From: Acetobacteraceae bacterium | Lineage (GTDB): Bacteria > Pseudomonadota > Alphaproteobacteria > Acetobacterales > Acetobacteraceae | Reading direction: 5' to 3' | Length of the DNA stretch: 64,000 nucleotides | Assembly (NCBI GenBank): GCA_947474705.1 | Contig: CANJJS010000002.1 | Location: 1 to 64,000, forward strand | In this document: one piece after another, positions 56,211 to 64,000 of the stretch | Layout: the number at the start of each line of letters is the position of its first letter | How positions within the stretch are numbered: position 1 is the first letter of the stretch | Notes under the pieces: generated by a model | Told to the model about the DNA's origin: nothing | Seen by the model: only the letters and a program-made list of their open reading frames with translations | Database searches by the model: none | Made by a program: the position numbers and the translations under genes

Positions 56211-59200
56211 CCGCGGCGCCTCCGCCGATCGCGATCCCCCCCCTGGCCGCGACCAAAGGACAGCCGGAACCGCTGGGAGCTTCCCTCGACGCCGCGGGAA
56301 TTAATTTCGCCGTCGTCTCCAGCCATGCCACCGCCATCGCGGTGTCCATTTTCGACGAGGATGACCGGGAAATCGCCCGCGTCCCCCTGCCCGCCCGCAC
56401 CGGGACCGTGTTCCACGGCCACATCGCCGGACTCCGGCCCGGCGCTCGCTACGGCCTCCGCGCTTTCGGCCCTTGGGCGCCCGAACGCGGCCATCTGTTC
56501 AACCCCGGCAAACTCCTCGTCGATCCCTACGCCACCGCCCTGGATCGCCCGTTCCAGCTCCACCCCTCGCTGTTCGACGACCCCTCCCCCAATCCCACCG
56601 ACACCGCCCCCTGGGTGCCCAAAGCCATCGTCGAGGCCGAGCCGCCACCACTCCCCGATCCGCCGCCATTCGACTGGGACAATCAGGTCATTCTGGAACT
56701 GCATGTCCGCGGCTTCACCATGCGCCACCCGGATGTTCCCGCCGCCATCCGCGGCACCTTCGCCGCCCTCGCCCACCCCGCCGTTCTCGGCCACCTGACC
56801 GGCCTTGGCGTCACCGCCGTCGAACTCATGCCCGCCGCCGCCTGGATCGACGAGCGGCATTTGGCCCCGCTCGGCCTGACCAATTACTGGGGCTACAACC
56901 CCGCCGCCTTCCTCGCCCCCGACCCCCGCCTCGCCCCCGCCGGCTGGCCGGAAATCCGGGCCACGGTTCAGGCACTTCGAAACGCCGGCATCGCCACCAT
57001 CCTCGACGTCGTGCTGAACCACACAGGCGAGGGCGACGCTCTCGGCCCCACCCTGTCTCTCAGAGGCCTCGACGACGCGCTTTACTACCGGCGCACCGGC
57101 GACGGCGCCGCGCCCAGGGGCGCCGCCGAAGGCAGCTACGTCAACGACACCGGCTGCGGCCACACTTTGGCCCTCGACCGCCCCACCGTCTGGCGCCTCG
57201 CCCTCGATGCCCTCCGCGCCTGGGCCATCCGGGGCGGCTTCGACGGTTTTCGCCTCGACCTGGCCGCCACATTGGGCCGCACCGCGACGGGTTTTCACCC
57301 GGATCATCCGCTGCTGGCCGCGATCGCCGCCGATCCGGTCCTGTCCCGCCGCGTCCTGATCGCCGAGCCCTGGGATATCGGGCCCGGTGGCTACCAAACC
57401 GGCGCCTTTCCCGCCGCCTGGGGCGAGTGGAACGATCGTTACCGCGACACGATCCGCCGCTTCTGGCGCGGCGACCCCGGAACGATCGGCGACCTCGCCA
57501 CGCGGTTCGCCGGGTCCGCGGATATTTTCGGACCGCGCCACCGGCCTATCTCCCGGAGCATCAACTTCATCACGGCCCATGACGGGTTCACCCTCGCCGA
57601 CCTCGTCTCCCACGCCCAAAAACACAACCAGGCCAACGGCGAGTTCAATCGCGACGGAACGGACAACAACCTGAGCTGGAACAACCGCCACGAAGGCCCA
57701 ATTGCCGATCTGGACATCTCCGCCGCCCGCGCCCGCGATGTCCGTGCGTTGCTCGCGACGCTGCTGTTGTCGCGAGGCACGCCGATGTTGTCGATGGGCG
57801 ACGAATGCGGCCGCACGCAGTCCGGCAACAACAACGCCTACGCCCAGGACAACGAGACGTCGTGGATGGACTGGGACGGCATGGACCAGGACCTGCTGGG
57901 CTTCGCGTCCCGCCTGATCGCGCTCCGCCGGGCCAGTCCGGCGTTACGCGATCCCGGTCCGCTGACCGGTGGTCCGGTCGATGCGAGCGGTCTTCCCGAC
58001 GTGGTGTGGCTAACCCAGGGGGGCCGCGCCATGGAAGCGGCGGATTGGGAAAACAGCGCGAATCGCACACTGATCGCCTGCCTTCATGCCGCCGGAGACA
58101 CGGTGCTGATCGTCCTGCATGCCGGATTCGCGCCGTTCGGCGCCATTCCGCCGGACCCGCCGCCGCGCATGCGGTGGCGTATCGCCATCGACAGCGCCGA
58201 CCCGGCGCGCGAGGGCCTCGCGGGCGCCACCCTCCCGATCGCCGCGCGCTCGGCGGTGGTGCTCCGGGCCGAGTCAACCCCACCAAAGCACGGGTCTCGC
58301 GCATCCGCCGAGGACCTCGACCGCCTGTGCGAGGCAGCGGGCCTCGCGACCGCGTGGTGGGATATCGAGGGCAAAGAGCACCGGCCGGGCGGCGACACGA
58401 AGCGCGCCTTGCTGGCTTCCATGGGCCTTCCGGCAGACACAAGCGACGATGTCCGCGGCGGCCTCCAAACCCTCTCGGCGCCGCGCCCCCTGCCGCGGGT
58501 CCTGACCGCGATCCTTGGGCAAACCATCTCCGTTCCGATCGGACAACACGCGAGGTCCACCTGGGTTGCCTTGCTGCGCGAGGATGGCGTTCGCGACCGT
58601 ATTCCCGTCCGGGACGGCCAGGCGATGCTGGCGCCGCCGCCGATCGGCCGTCATACGTTGACGCTCGACGACGATCCGGACACGGCCTGCCATCTGACCG
58701 TCGCGCCCGGACAATGCTTCCTGCCGACAGCCCTGACCGCGGGACAACGCCGTTTCGGGATCGCCGCGCATTTATACGCGCTGCGGAGCACCGCCGACCG
58801 CGGCATCGGCGATTTCGGCACGCTGCGCGAACTGACAGCCGCGGCCGCCAACGCCGGTGCCGCGGCGGTCGGCCTGAACCCGCTGCACGCGCTGTTTCCG
58901 GGCGACCGGTCCCGTGCCAGCCCGTATCACCCATCGCATCGCGGTTTCCTCGACCCGATCTACATCGATCTCGACGCGTTTCCCGGTGGCGATCCCGCTG
59001 AGTTCGCGGCTTTGGCGGCGCTCCCCGCGGTGGATTATCCCGGTGTCTGGGCCGCGAAACGCGCTGTCCTCGCCGCCGCCTTCGCATCCGGAGGGGCAAG
59101 CGAACCCGGCCTTGACGAATTCATCGCCAGAGAGGGACGTGCATTGCGCGATTTCGCGCATTTCGAAGCGATCGCCGCCCATATCGGCCACACCGACTGG

Positions 59201-60316
59201 CCGAACTGGCCCGAACCGCTGCGCCGGCCAGGCTCCCCGGCGGTGGCCGCTTTCGGCGCGGCCCATGCGGCGGACGTCCGCTTCGTCCAATATTTGCAAT
59301 GGATCGCCGGCCGCCAACTTGCCGAGGCCGCCGCGACGGATCTGTCCATCGGCCTCTACCGCGACCTCGCCATCGGCTGCGCGCCAGACGGCGCCGAATC
59401 CTGGGCCAATCAGGCCACGATGCTGCGGGACGTGTCGATCGGTGCCCCGCCCGATCCATTCTCCGCCACCGGGCAGGTCTGGGGGCTGCCGCCACCCAAT
59501 CCGCTGGCGATGGCGCGAGAGGGTTTCGCCACCTTCGCCGCCCTGCTGTCCGCCAACATGCGTCATGCCGGCGCGTTGCGTATCGATCACGTCATGGGCC
59601 TGAACCGCCTGTTCCTGGTTCCCTCCGGCGCCCGCGCGGCCGAGGGCACGTATCTGGCCTTTCCCTTCGCCGATCTGCTGGGGCAACTCACGCTCGAAAG
59701 TTTCCGGCACCGCTGCCTCGTCGTCGGCGAAGATCTGGGTACGGTGCCCGAGGGCATGCGCGAACGTCTGGCGGCGGCGCGCGTGCTGTCCTACCGGGTC
59801 CTGTGGTTCGAAAAGGATGGCACCACGTTCCGCCCACCCGCGGCCTGGCCCATGCTGGCCGCCGCCTGTGTCTCCACCCACGATTTGCCGACCGCGCGCG
59901 GCTGGTGGACTGGCGCCGATATCGACGAACAGGCCGCGCTTGGGTTGACGGAACCGGAAGCGGCTCGCGCGGCCCGGGACCGGGAAAAAGAAGAGCTGAT
60001 CGCCTTCGCGCGAAGCGAGGGGATTCCAGATGGGGCGGAACACCCCGTGGCCGCCATGCACGCGCTGATCGCCGCGACCCCTGGTGTCCTGGCGCTGGCG
60101 CAGGCGGACGATCTGGCGGGTGAGACAATTGGAGTGAATCTCCCGGGTACCGACCGGGAACGGCCGAACTGGCGCCGTCGCCTCCCACGTATCGCGGCGG
60201 ATCTTCGCGATGGTCCGGACGCCGCCGGGATATTGGACGCGATGCGCGCGGCCGGCCGGGCGGAGCCAGCGGAAGCTGGTGTTCCCGCCGGTGGAAGCCC
60301 GCCAAAAGATCCCTGA
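56207..60316 (+). CDS. glgX: Glycogen debranching enzyme GlgX fused to 4-alpha-glucanotransferase MalQ
   Basis: A single 1369-residue frame with two enzymes. Residues about 1-685 are GlgX: CBM48, then ANTPWG-like [14 protein letters not shown], the nucleophile aspartate in [28 protein letters not shown] with the acid/base, and [16 protein letters not shown]. Residues about 690-1340 are Mal[69 protein letters not shown] and [12 protein letters not shown]. No internal stop or start suggests two chains. GlgX trims branches and MalQ recycles the short chains, so the fusion would channel them; that is inference. Confidence 0.93.
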   Translation: MTAAPPPIAIPPLAATKGQPEPLGASLDAAGINFAVVSSHATAIAVSIFDEDDREIARVPLPARTGTVFHGHIAGLRPGARYGLRAFGPWAPERGHLFNPGKLLVDPYATALDRPFQLHPSLFDDPSPNPTDTAPWVPKAIVEAEPPPLPDPPPFDWDNQVILELHVRGFTMRHPDVPAAIRGTFAALAHPAVLGHLTGLGVTAVELMPAAAWIDERHLAPLGLTNYWGYNPAAFLAPDPRLAPAGWPEIRATVQALRNAGIATILDVVLNHTGEGDALGPTLSLRGLDDALYYRRTGDGAAPRGAAEGSYVNDTGCGHTLALDRPTVWRLALDALRAWAIRGGFDGFRLDLAATLGRTATGFHPDHPLLAAIAADPVLSRRVLIAEPWDIGPGGYQTGAFPAAWGEWNDRYRDTIRRFWRGDPGTIGDLATRFAGSADIFGPRHRPISRSINFITAHDGFTLADLVSHAQKHNQANGEFNRDGTDNNLSWNNRHEGPIADLDISAARARDVRALLATLLLSRGTPMLSMGDECGRTQSGNNNAYAQDNETSWMDWDGMDQDLLGFASRLIALRRASPALRDPGPLTGGPVDASGLPDVVWLTQGGRAMEAADWENSANRTLIACLHAAGDTVLIVLHAGFAPFGAIPPDPPPRMRWRIAIDSADPAREGLAGATLPIAARSAVVLRAESTPPKHGSRASAEDLDRLCEAAGLATAWWDIEGKEHRPGGDTKRALLASMGLPADTSDDVRGGLQTLSAPRPLPRVLTAILGQTISVPIGQHARSTWVALLREDGVRDRIPVRDGQAMLAPPPIGRHTLTLDDDPDTACHLTVAPGQCFLPTALTAGQRRFGIAAHLYALRSTADRGIGDFGTLRELTAAAANAGAAAVGLNPLHALFPGDRSRASPYHPSHRGFLDPIYIDLDAFPGGDPAEFAALAALPAVDYPGVWAAKRAVLAAAFASGGASEPGLDEFIAREGRALRDFAHFEAIAAHIGHTDWPNWPEPLRRPGSPAVAAFGAAHAADVRFVQYLQWIAGRQLAEAAATDLSIGLYRDLAIGCAPDGAESWANQATMLRDVSIGAPPDPFSATGQVWGLPPPNPLAMAREGFATFAALLSANMRHAGALRIDHVMGLNRLFLVPSGARAAEGTYLAFPFADLLGQLTLESFRHRCLVVGEDLGTVPEGMRERLAAARVLSYRVLWFEKDGTTFRPPAAWPMLAAACVSTHDLPTARGWWTGADIDEQAALGLTEPEAARAARDREKEELIAFARSEGIPDGAEHPVAAMHALIAATPGVLALAQADDLAGETIGVNLPGTDRERPNWRRRLPRIAADLRDGPDAAGILDAMRAAGRAEPAEAGVPAGGSPPKDP

Positions 60317-60359
60317 CCGATCCTCGGCGGGTTCTCTCAGCGCCTCGCGGATCGAGTCG

Positions 60360-60660
60360 ATGGAGCGGAGCGATCTGGGCACCGGCAACGATACGCTGGT
60401 GGCCCAGAACGTGGCCGACATGGCGGGGTTCGACGGCTTCGACAACGCCAATGGCTGGGCTGACGGGACATATAATCTCGCCGCGGGGGGCGCCGGAGCA
60501 GCGGCATCGATTGGTTGCCGATGGCGTGGCGGGGGATGTAGTAGAAAGCAGCGGCTCGGGTGCGGCCATGGGCGCGGTCTTGAATGGCGCGCACGCGTAC
60601 GCGGTCTATAACCAAGAGACCTTCGCCCGGTTGCCGATCGACCAGACCGTGAGCCGAACG
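60360..60660 (+). pseudogene. Possible frameshifted relic between malQ domain end and the OGT-like gene
   Basis: One frame reads DLGTGNDTLVAQNVADMAGF, then DGFDNANGWADGTYNLAAGG. A second frame, starting about 60520, reads MGAVLNGAHAYAVYNQETFA, then RLPIDQTVSRTVA. Together they look like one protein tail broken by a frameshift near 60500. I do not recognise the family. The true call could also be non-coding; this is a weak inference from composition and flow. Confidence 0.3.
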
Positions 60661-60679
60661 GTCGCATGGAAAGGAACAC

Positions 60680-62926
60680 GTGTCCCGCGATCGCCCCAGC
60701 CTGGAGCACGGCGAGGCCGGATTTTCCGCCCCGCTGTCCGGCCCGAGCCCGGATCCGCGGGTGGCGGAGGCGGCCGGGTTGTGGCGCGCCATCCGGCGGT
60801 CGCCGCTCCAGCCGGGTGCCTGGCGGGATCTGGCGCGGGTTTATGCCGGTCTCGATCTGCGCTGGCAGGCGGCATATGCCTATCGGCAGGCGGCACGGCT
60901 CGATCCTGGGGTTGGGCCGGCGGCGGGTCTTGGGATCGTTTGGACCGCGGAGTCTGGCGACGAAGTGTTGGGGCGGCCGGCGCTGGCCAACGCGGCAGAC
61001 CTCGCGCGCCGTTTCGCCGGGTGGCTCGCGGTGTGCGGCGAGGACTGGCTGACCTGGCTGTATCTGGCGCGTTTGATGGAACTGCCCGATGCGCCCGCCG
61101 GTTTGGCCTTGGCGGCGGAGGCGGAAGAAAAAGCCCAGGGGGTGGAGTTTATCGCGGGGGAGACGTTGCATTGGCTGGGGGTGTGGCGGTTGAACGCGGG
61201 CGATGCGCCCGGCGCGATCGCGGCGTTTTCCGGGTTGTTGAAGCTGGAAGCGCAACGTCACGGTTCCATGATGTATCTGGGCGAGGCGTTGCTTCGTGTT
61301 GGCAACACCGCGGCGGCCGAAAAGGCGTTCGAGCGGGCGTCGTATTCCAATAATCCAGAATTTTTGAAAACCCTGGCGGCGCGGGTTTACGCGCATAATT
61401 ACTGGCAGGAAGCCATTGCCGTTCTGCGGCGGGCGGTGGAGCTGAGGCCCAACGACACCGGAATCCCGCTGATGCTGGCGAAGATCCAGTCGGAGGTTTA
61501 CGACCTTGGCGATTGCCGCGACACCTTGCGGCGGATCGAGGCGTTGTCGCCGGGCAACGCGGAGGCGCGGCTGCTGGAAGCGGGCATGTTGGGCCGCATG
61601 GGCGACGCGCGGGGGCATCTGGATACGTTACTTAAGGCCTATGAATCGGGTGGCGACCCGCGTTCGCGCCTCGCGTCGAGCATCGCGATGACCTCGCTTT
61701 ACAACGATCGCATGACGCCGGCGGAGGTCGCGGCGCTGCACCGGAAATTATGCGTTCCGATCAAGGAAAACCCGCCGCCGCCGCGCGCGTTCGGGCCGCC
61801 GCGCCCGGCCGGCGCGCGGCTTCGGGTCGGTTTCGTCACCGGCGATCTGCACCGCCAGCACCCCGTGAACATCTTCATGCTGCCGATCCTGGCGCGGCTG
61901 GGCCGCACCGGACTCGCGGTCCACATCTACCACACCGGCACGATGCACGATGCCTTCACGCGCGAGGCCAAAGGTTACGCGGATCGTTGGCTGGAGGCCG
62001 CGGCACTGTCCGACGGCGATCTGAAGGCGGCGATTGTCGCGGACGGGGTCGATGTCTTGATCGATCTGGCCGGGCATACGGCGACTCACCGTCTGGGCGT
62101 GTTCGCCAAACGGGCCGCGCCGGTGCAGGCGACGTTTTTGGGGTATCCACATTCGACCGGGCTTTCGGAAATGGACTGGCTGATCGGCGATGCCGTCGTC
62201 AGCCCGTCCGAACACGCGTCATTGTTCGTGGAAGGCATCGCGCAAATGCCTGACAGTGTCTTTTGTTGGGCGCCGGCGGAGACCTGGCCGCTGCCCCCGG
62301 TCCGCCCGCCCGGCGCGCCGGTTACGTTCGGATCGTTTAACAACGCGATGAAGCTTTCTCCTGTCACGATTGCGTTGTGGTCGGAGGTTTTGGACGCCAC
62401 GCCGGGCTCGCGGATGCTGTTAAAGGCGCCGTCGTTGCGCGATCCGGCGGTTCAGGCGCGCTTCGCGGCGTTGTTCCGGGAACGCGGTATTTCCCGGGAG
62501 CGGCTGGAATTCCGGGGGCCCAGCGGGCTCGACGAGATGATGCGCGAATATGGCGATATCGACATCGCGCTCGACCCGGTGCCGTATAATGGCGGCACGA
62601 CGACATTGCAGGCGTTGTGGATGGGCGTGCCGGTGGTGAGCCTGGAAGGCGGGAATTTCGTGTCCCGCATGGGGGCGAGTTTTCTGCGGACGCTGGGCCG
62701 GGCGGATTTCGTGGCGTCGAACGCGGCGGAATATGTCCGGATCGCCACGGGGCTGGCGGGGGACAAGGCGGGGTTACGGACGGGGCGGGCGGCGTTTCGG
62801 GCGCGGATGGCGGCGTCGCCCTTGTGCGGGATCGAGGCGTATACGGAGGCGTTTGGCGCGTTGTCGCGGCGGATGTGGGAGGTGTATCGCATGGGCGGGC
62901 GGGAACGTCTGATTCGTGCCACCTGA
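60680..62926 (+). CDS. TPR-containing O-GlcNAc transferase-like glycosyltransferase (GT41)
   Basis: A 748-residue protein. Residues about 40-360 are TPR-like helices (WRDLARVYAGLDLRWQAAYA, FLKTLAARVYAHNYWQEAIA). The GT41 catalytic half (about 375-745) shows LRVGFVTGDLHRQHPVNIFM, VDVLIDLAGHTATHRLGVFA, GYPHSTGLSEMDWLIGD, FGSFNNAMKLSP, YNGGTTTLQALWMGVPVVSL. These match SPINDLY/OGT-type enzymes that glycosylate proteins. It starts at GTG 60680 with AAGGAAC close upstream. Target and sugar unknown; bacterial relatives often modify surface proteins. Confidence 0.88.
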   Translation: MSRDRPSLEHGEAGFSAPLSGPSPDPRVAEAAGLWRAIRRSPLQPGAWRDLARVYAGLDLRWQAAYAYRQAARLDPGVGPAAGLGIVWTAESGDEVLGRPALANAADLARRFAGWLAVCGEDWLTWLYLARLMELPDAPAGLALAAEAEEKAQGVEFIAGETLHWLGVWRLNAGDAPGAIAAFSGLLKLEAQRHGSMMYLGEALLRVGNTAAAEKAFERASYSNNPEFLKTLAARVYAHNYWQEAIAVLRRAVELRPNDTGIPLMLAKIQSEVYDLGDCRDTLRRIEALSPGNAEARLLEAGMLGRMGDARGHLDTLLKAYESGGDPRSRLASSIAMTSLYNDRMTPAEVAALHRKLCVPIKENPPPPRAFGPPRPAGARLRVGFVTGDLHRQHPVNIFMLPILARLGRTGLAVHIYHTGTMHDAFTREAKGYADRWLEAAALSDGDLKAAIVADGVDVLIDLAGHTATHRLGVFAKRAAPVQATFLGYPHSTGLSEMDWLIGDAVVSPSEHASLFVEGIAQMPDSVFCWAPAETWPLPPVRPPGAPVTFGSFNNAMKLSPVTIALWSEVLDATPGSRMLLKAPSLRDPAVQARFAALFRERGISRERLEFRGPSGLDEMMREYGDIDIALDPVPYNGGTTTLQALWMGVPVVSLEGGNFVSRMGASFLRTLGRADFVASNAAEYVRIATGLAGDKAGLRTGRAAFRARMAASPLCGIEAYTEAFGALSRRMWEVYRMGGRERLIRAT

Positions 62927-62954
62927 AAAGCCGGCCCATTCGGGGGCCCGTAAG

Positions 62955-63204
62955 GTGCCAGAAAGATGGGCTTGTGCCGCGCCCTGCCCCCGGGACAGGC
63001 CCTACGGTGGTCGTACATCCGCGGAATGAAAATCCGCCGTCTGGCACTCACTCTCCTCGTCATGGCCCGGCCTGGTCGGGCCACCGGGAGTGCCTGAAAG
63101 GCGGGATTGTGCCGCTTCCGGTCCCCCGAGCGGGTCGGGGGATGACGAGGAGATGTTGTGCCTGACTTCGAATTTTCATTCCGTGGATGTACGGCCACCG
63201 TAGG
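62955..63204. repeat. Composite palindromic repeat cluster
   Basis: Outer inverted arms of 47 bases at 63001-63047 and 63158-63204 match at 41 of 47 positions, reading CCTACGGTGG..GTACATCC and on to GGCAC. Inside, two REP-like hairpins in opposite orientation share CGTCAT (63058 and, reversed, 63142). A unit GTGCC(A/T)GAAAG..GGG.TTGTGCCGC occurs at 62955 and again at 63090 as a direct repeat. No credible gene lies in 62927-63372. Confidence 0.8.
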
Positions 63205-63211
63205 ATGGCGA

Positions 63212-63225
63212 GGGGGGGGGGGGGG
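63212..63225. repeat. 14-base G homopolymer
   Basis: A run of 14 G's sits just outside the composite repeat. It is outside any gene I could support. Such tracts slip during replication and are prone to sequencing error. Confidence 0.7.
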
Positions 63226-63372
63226 AGACGGTTCTTCGATGTCGGACGGCTTCGTGGCCGGGGAAATCCGGCGATCGGGCAGCCGATCGCGACTCGTTGT
63301 CCGAGGTGGCTGGTTCTGGCGCGCCATGGGCTGCCGGCCGGGGGAGACCCGGCGACGCCAGGGCGGAGGCTT

Positions 63373-64000
63373 TTATGTCAGCGACAGTTCCCGGTATCCC
63401 GCCGCCGCGACGGTGTCGCAGCGCTGGCGGAATGCCGGGTGGCCGCCGCTGTAACGCATGACTTTGCGGACATGTTTGCCTTCGACGTTGCGGTTGATCC
63501 CGGTCATCCACGAGTCAACCTCTGTGAACAGCAGGCCATCGTTCGTCGCGAGCACGTGATCGGTCCAGGCTTTGGCGGCATCCGGGGTCGCGTCGATGCG
63601 TGTTTTGCCGTGTTCGTTCGCATGGCGGATCAGTCCGGTGACCCAGTCGGAGGTATATTCGACCGCGCGCGGGAAATTGCCTAATCCGGCGTGCGGGCCC
63701 ATCACCATCATGAAGTTGGGGAATCCGTCGACCAAAATGCCCAGGAATGTGGTGGGACCGTCGCGCCATTTGTCTTTGAGGGAGAGGCCGCCGGTGCCGC
63801 GGATGTCGATCCGGTCGAAGGCGCCGGTGATGGCGTCGAAGCCGGTGGCATAGATAATCATATCGAATTCGTATTTCGCGTCCGAGGTCTCGATGCCATC
63901 CGGTCCGATGCGTTCGATCGGGGTTTCGTTGAGATCGACGAGTTTCACGTTTGGCTGGTTGTAAACCTCGAAATACCCGCTTTCGAGCGGCACGCGGCGC
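63373..64000 (-). CDS. Flavin monooxygenase, Baeyer-Villiger type, C-terminal part (runs off the window)
   Basis: About 209 codons of the C-terminal part of a flavin-containing monooxygenase. IIYATGFDAITGAFDRIDIR is the conserved ATGFD block of Baeyer-Villiger/cyclohexanone-type enzymes, followed by WRDGPTTFLGILVDGFPNFM and MGPHAGLGNFP. The N-terminal half lies past base 64000; the frame is still open there. It would oxidise ketones using NADPH and O2. The substrate is unknown. A short gap and the repeat cluster separate it from the OGT-like gene. Confidence 0.87.
   Translation of the reverse strand, partial: RRVPLESGYFEVYNQPNVKLVDLNETPIERIGPDGIETSDAKYEFDMIIYATGFDAITGAFDRIDIRGTGGLSLKDKWRDGPTTFLGILVDGFPNFMMVMGPHAGLGNFPRAVEYTSDWVTGLIRHANEHGKTRIDATPDAAKAWTDHVLATNDGLLFTEVDSWMTGINRNVEGKHVRKVMRYSGGHPAFRQRCDTVAAAGYRELSLT

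Noticed and set aside
62452-63327. Minus-strand frame of 291 codons through the OGT end and the composite repeat
   Set aside because: Pro/Arg-rich, without motifs, spanning repeats in a frame antisense to the OGT-like gene.
1-64000. CRISPR arrays or rRNA genes
   Set aside because: No regularly spaced identical short repeats and no conserved rRNA blocks were seen.

Overview
The window is a very GC-rich, densely packed stretch of an alphaproteobacterial chromosome. The adjacent MerR regulator and IHF-alpha genes, the RumA-like methyltransferase, the class II DAHP synthase and the overall codon use fit Rhodospirillales, and an Acetobacteraceae-like organism is my best guess. That assignment is inference from gene content only.

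Layout. 1-4 kb: the start of a flavin monooxygenase, BamE, a DUF3108 protein, tRNA-Val(CAC), and the MerR/ihfA pair. 4-12 kb: a cysteine-cluster protein, a NIT-domain chemoreceptor, and an overlapping helicase - glutaryl-CoA dehydrogenase - RNA methyltransferase string. 12-19 kb: an aromatic amino acid block (chorismate mutase-hisC-tyrA plus a lytic transglycosylase, then class II DAHP synthase behind an apparent attenuator), interrupted by a secreted PEP-CTERM protein and a nicotinate phosphoribosyltransferase. 19-25 kb: an SDR and a TauD-type dioxygenase facing apart, queD-queE, nagA, and an unusual CoA-transferase. 25-38.6 kb: catabolic and accessory genes, including an HTH-citrate synthase, M20 peptidase, two luciferase-like oxidoreductases, an NHL protein, a PEP-mutase/isocitrate lyase family enzyme, an orphan iron-type ABC transporter, a ThDP enzyme, a YqaA protein and pdxJ. 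38.6-45.5 kb: an island-like segment beside tRNA-Pro(GGG), with an unknown protein, a transposase fragment, a substrate-binding-protein fragment and a 1134-residue Calx-beta protein containing a recent 759-bp tandem duplication. 45.5-60.3 kb: carbon storage, with a divergent PEP carboxylase facing away from glgP-glgB-glgC-glgA-glgX::malQ, the last three joined by stop/start overlaps. 60.7-64 kb: an OGT-like glycosyltransferase, a nested palindromic repeat cluster, and the end of a Baeyer-Villiger-type monooxygenase.

The most striking non-genic feature is a family of long (about 0.13-0.33 kb) nearly palindromic elements. Six copies lie near 0.93, 19.0, 26.5, 31.1, 35.4 and 48.3 kb. The two arms differ between copies, yet within a copy they stay complementary, as expected if selection keeps a folded RNA or DNA hairpin. 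All six have the same orientation on the + strand, four end within about 50 bases of a stop codon, and one supplies the C-terminus of a protein. A second class, short REP-like palindromes, is seen inverted near 63 kb and once inside the glgB reading frame. No rRNA, CRISPR array or intact transposase was found.
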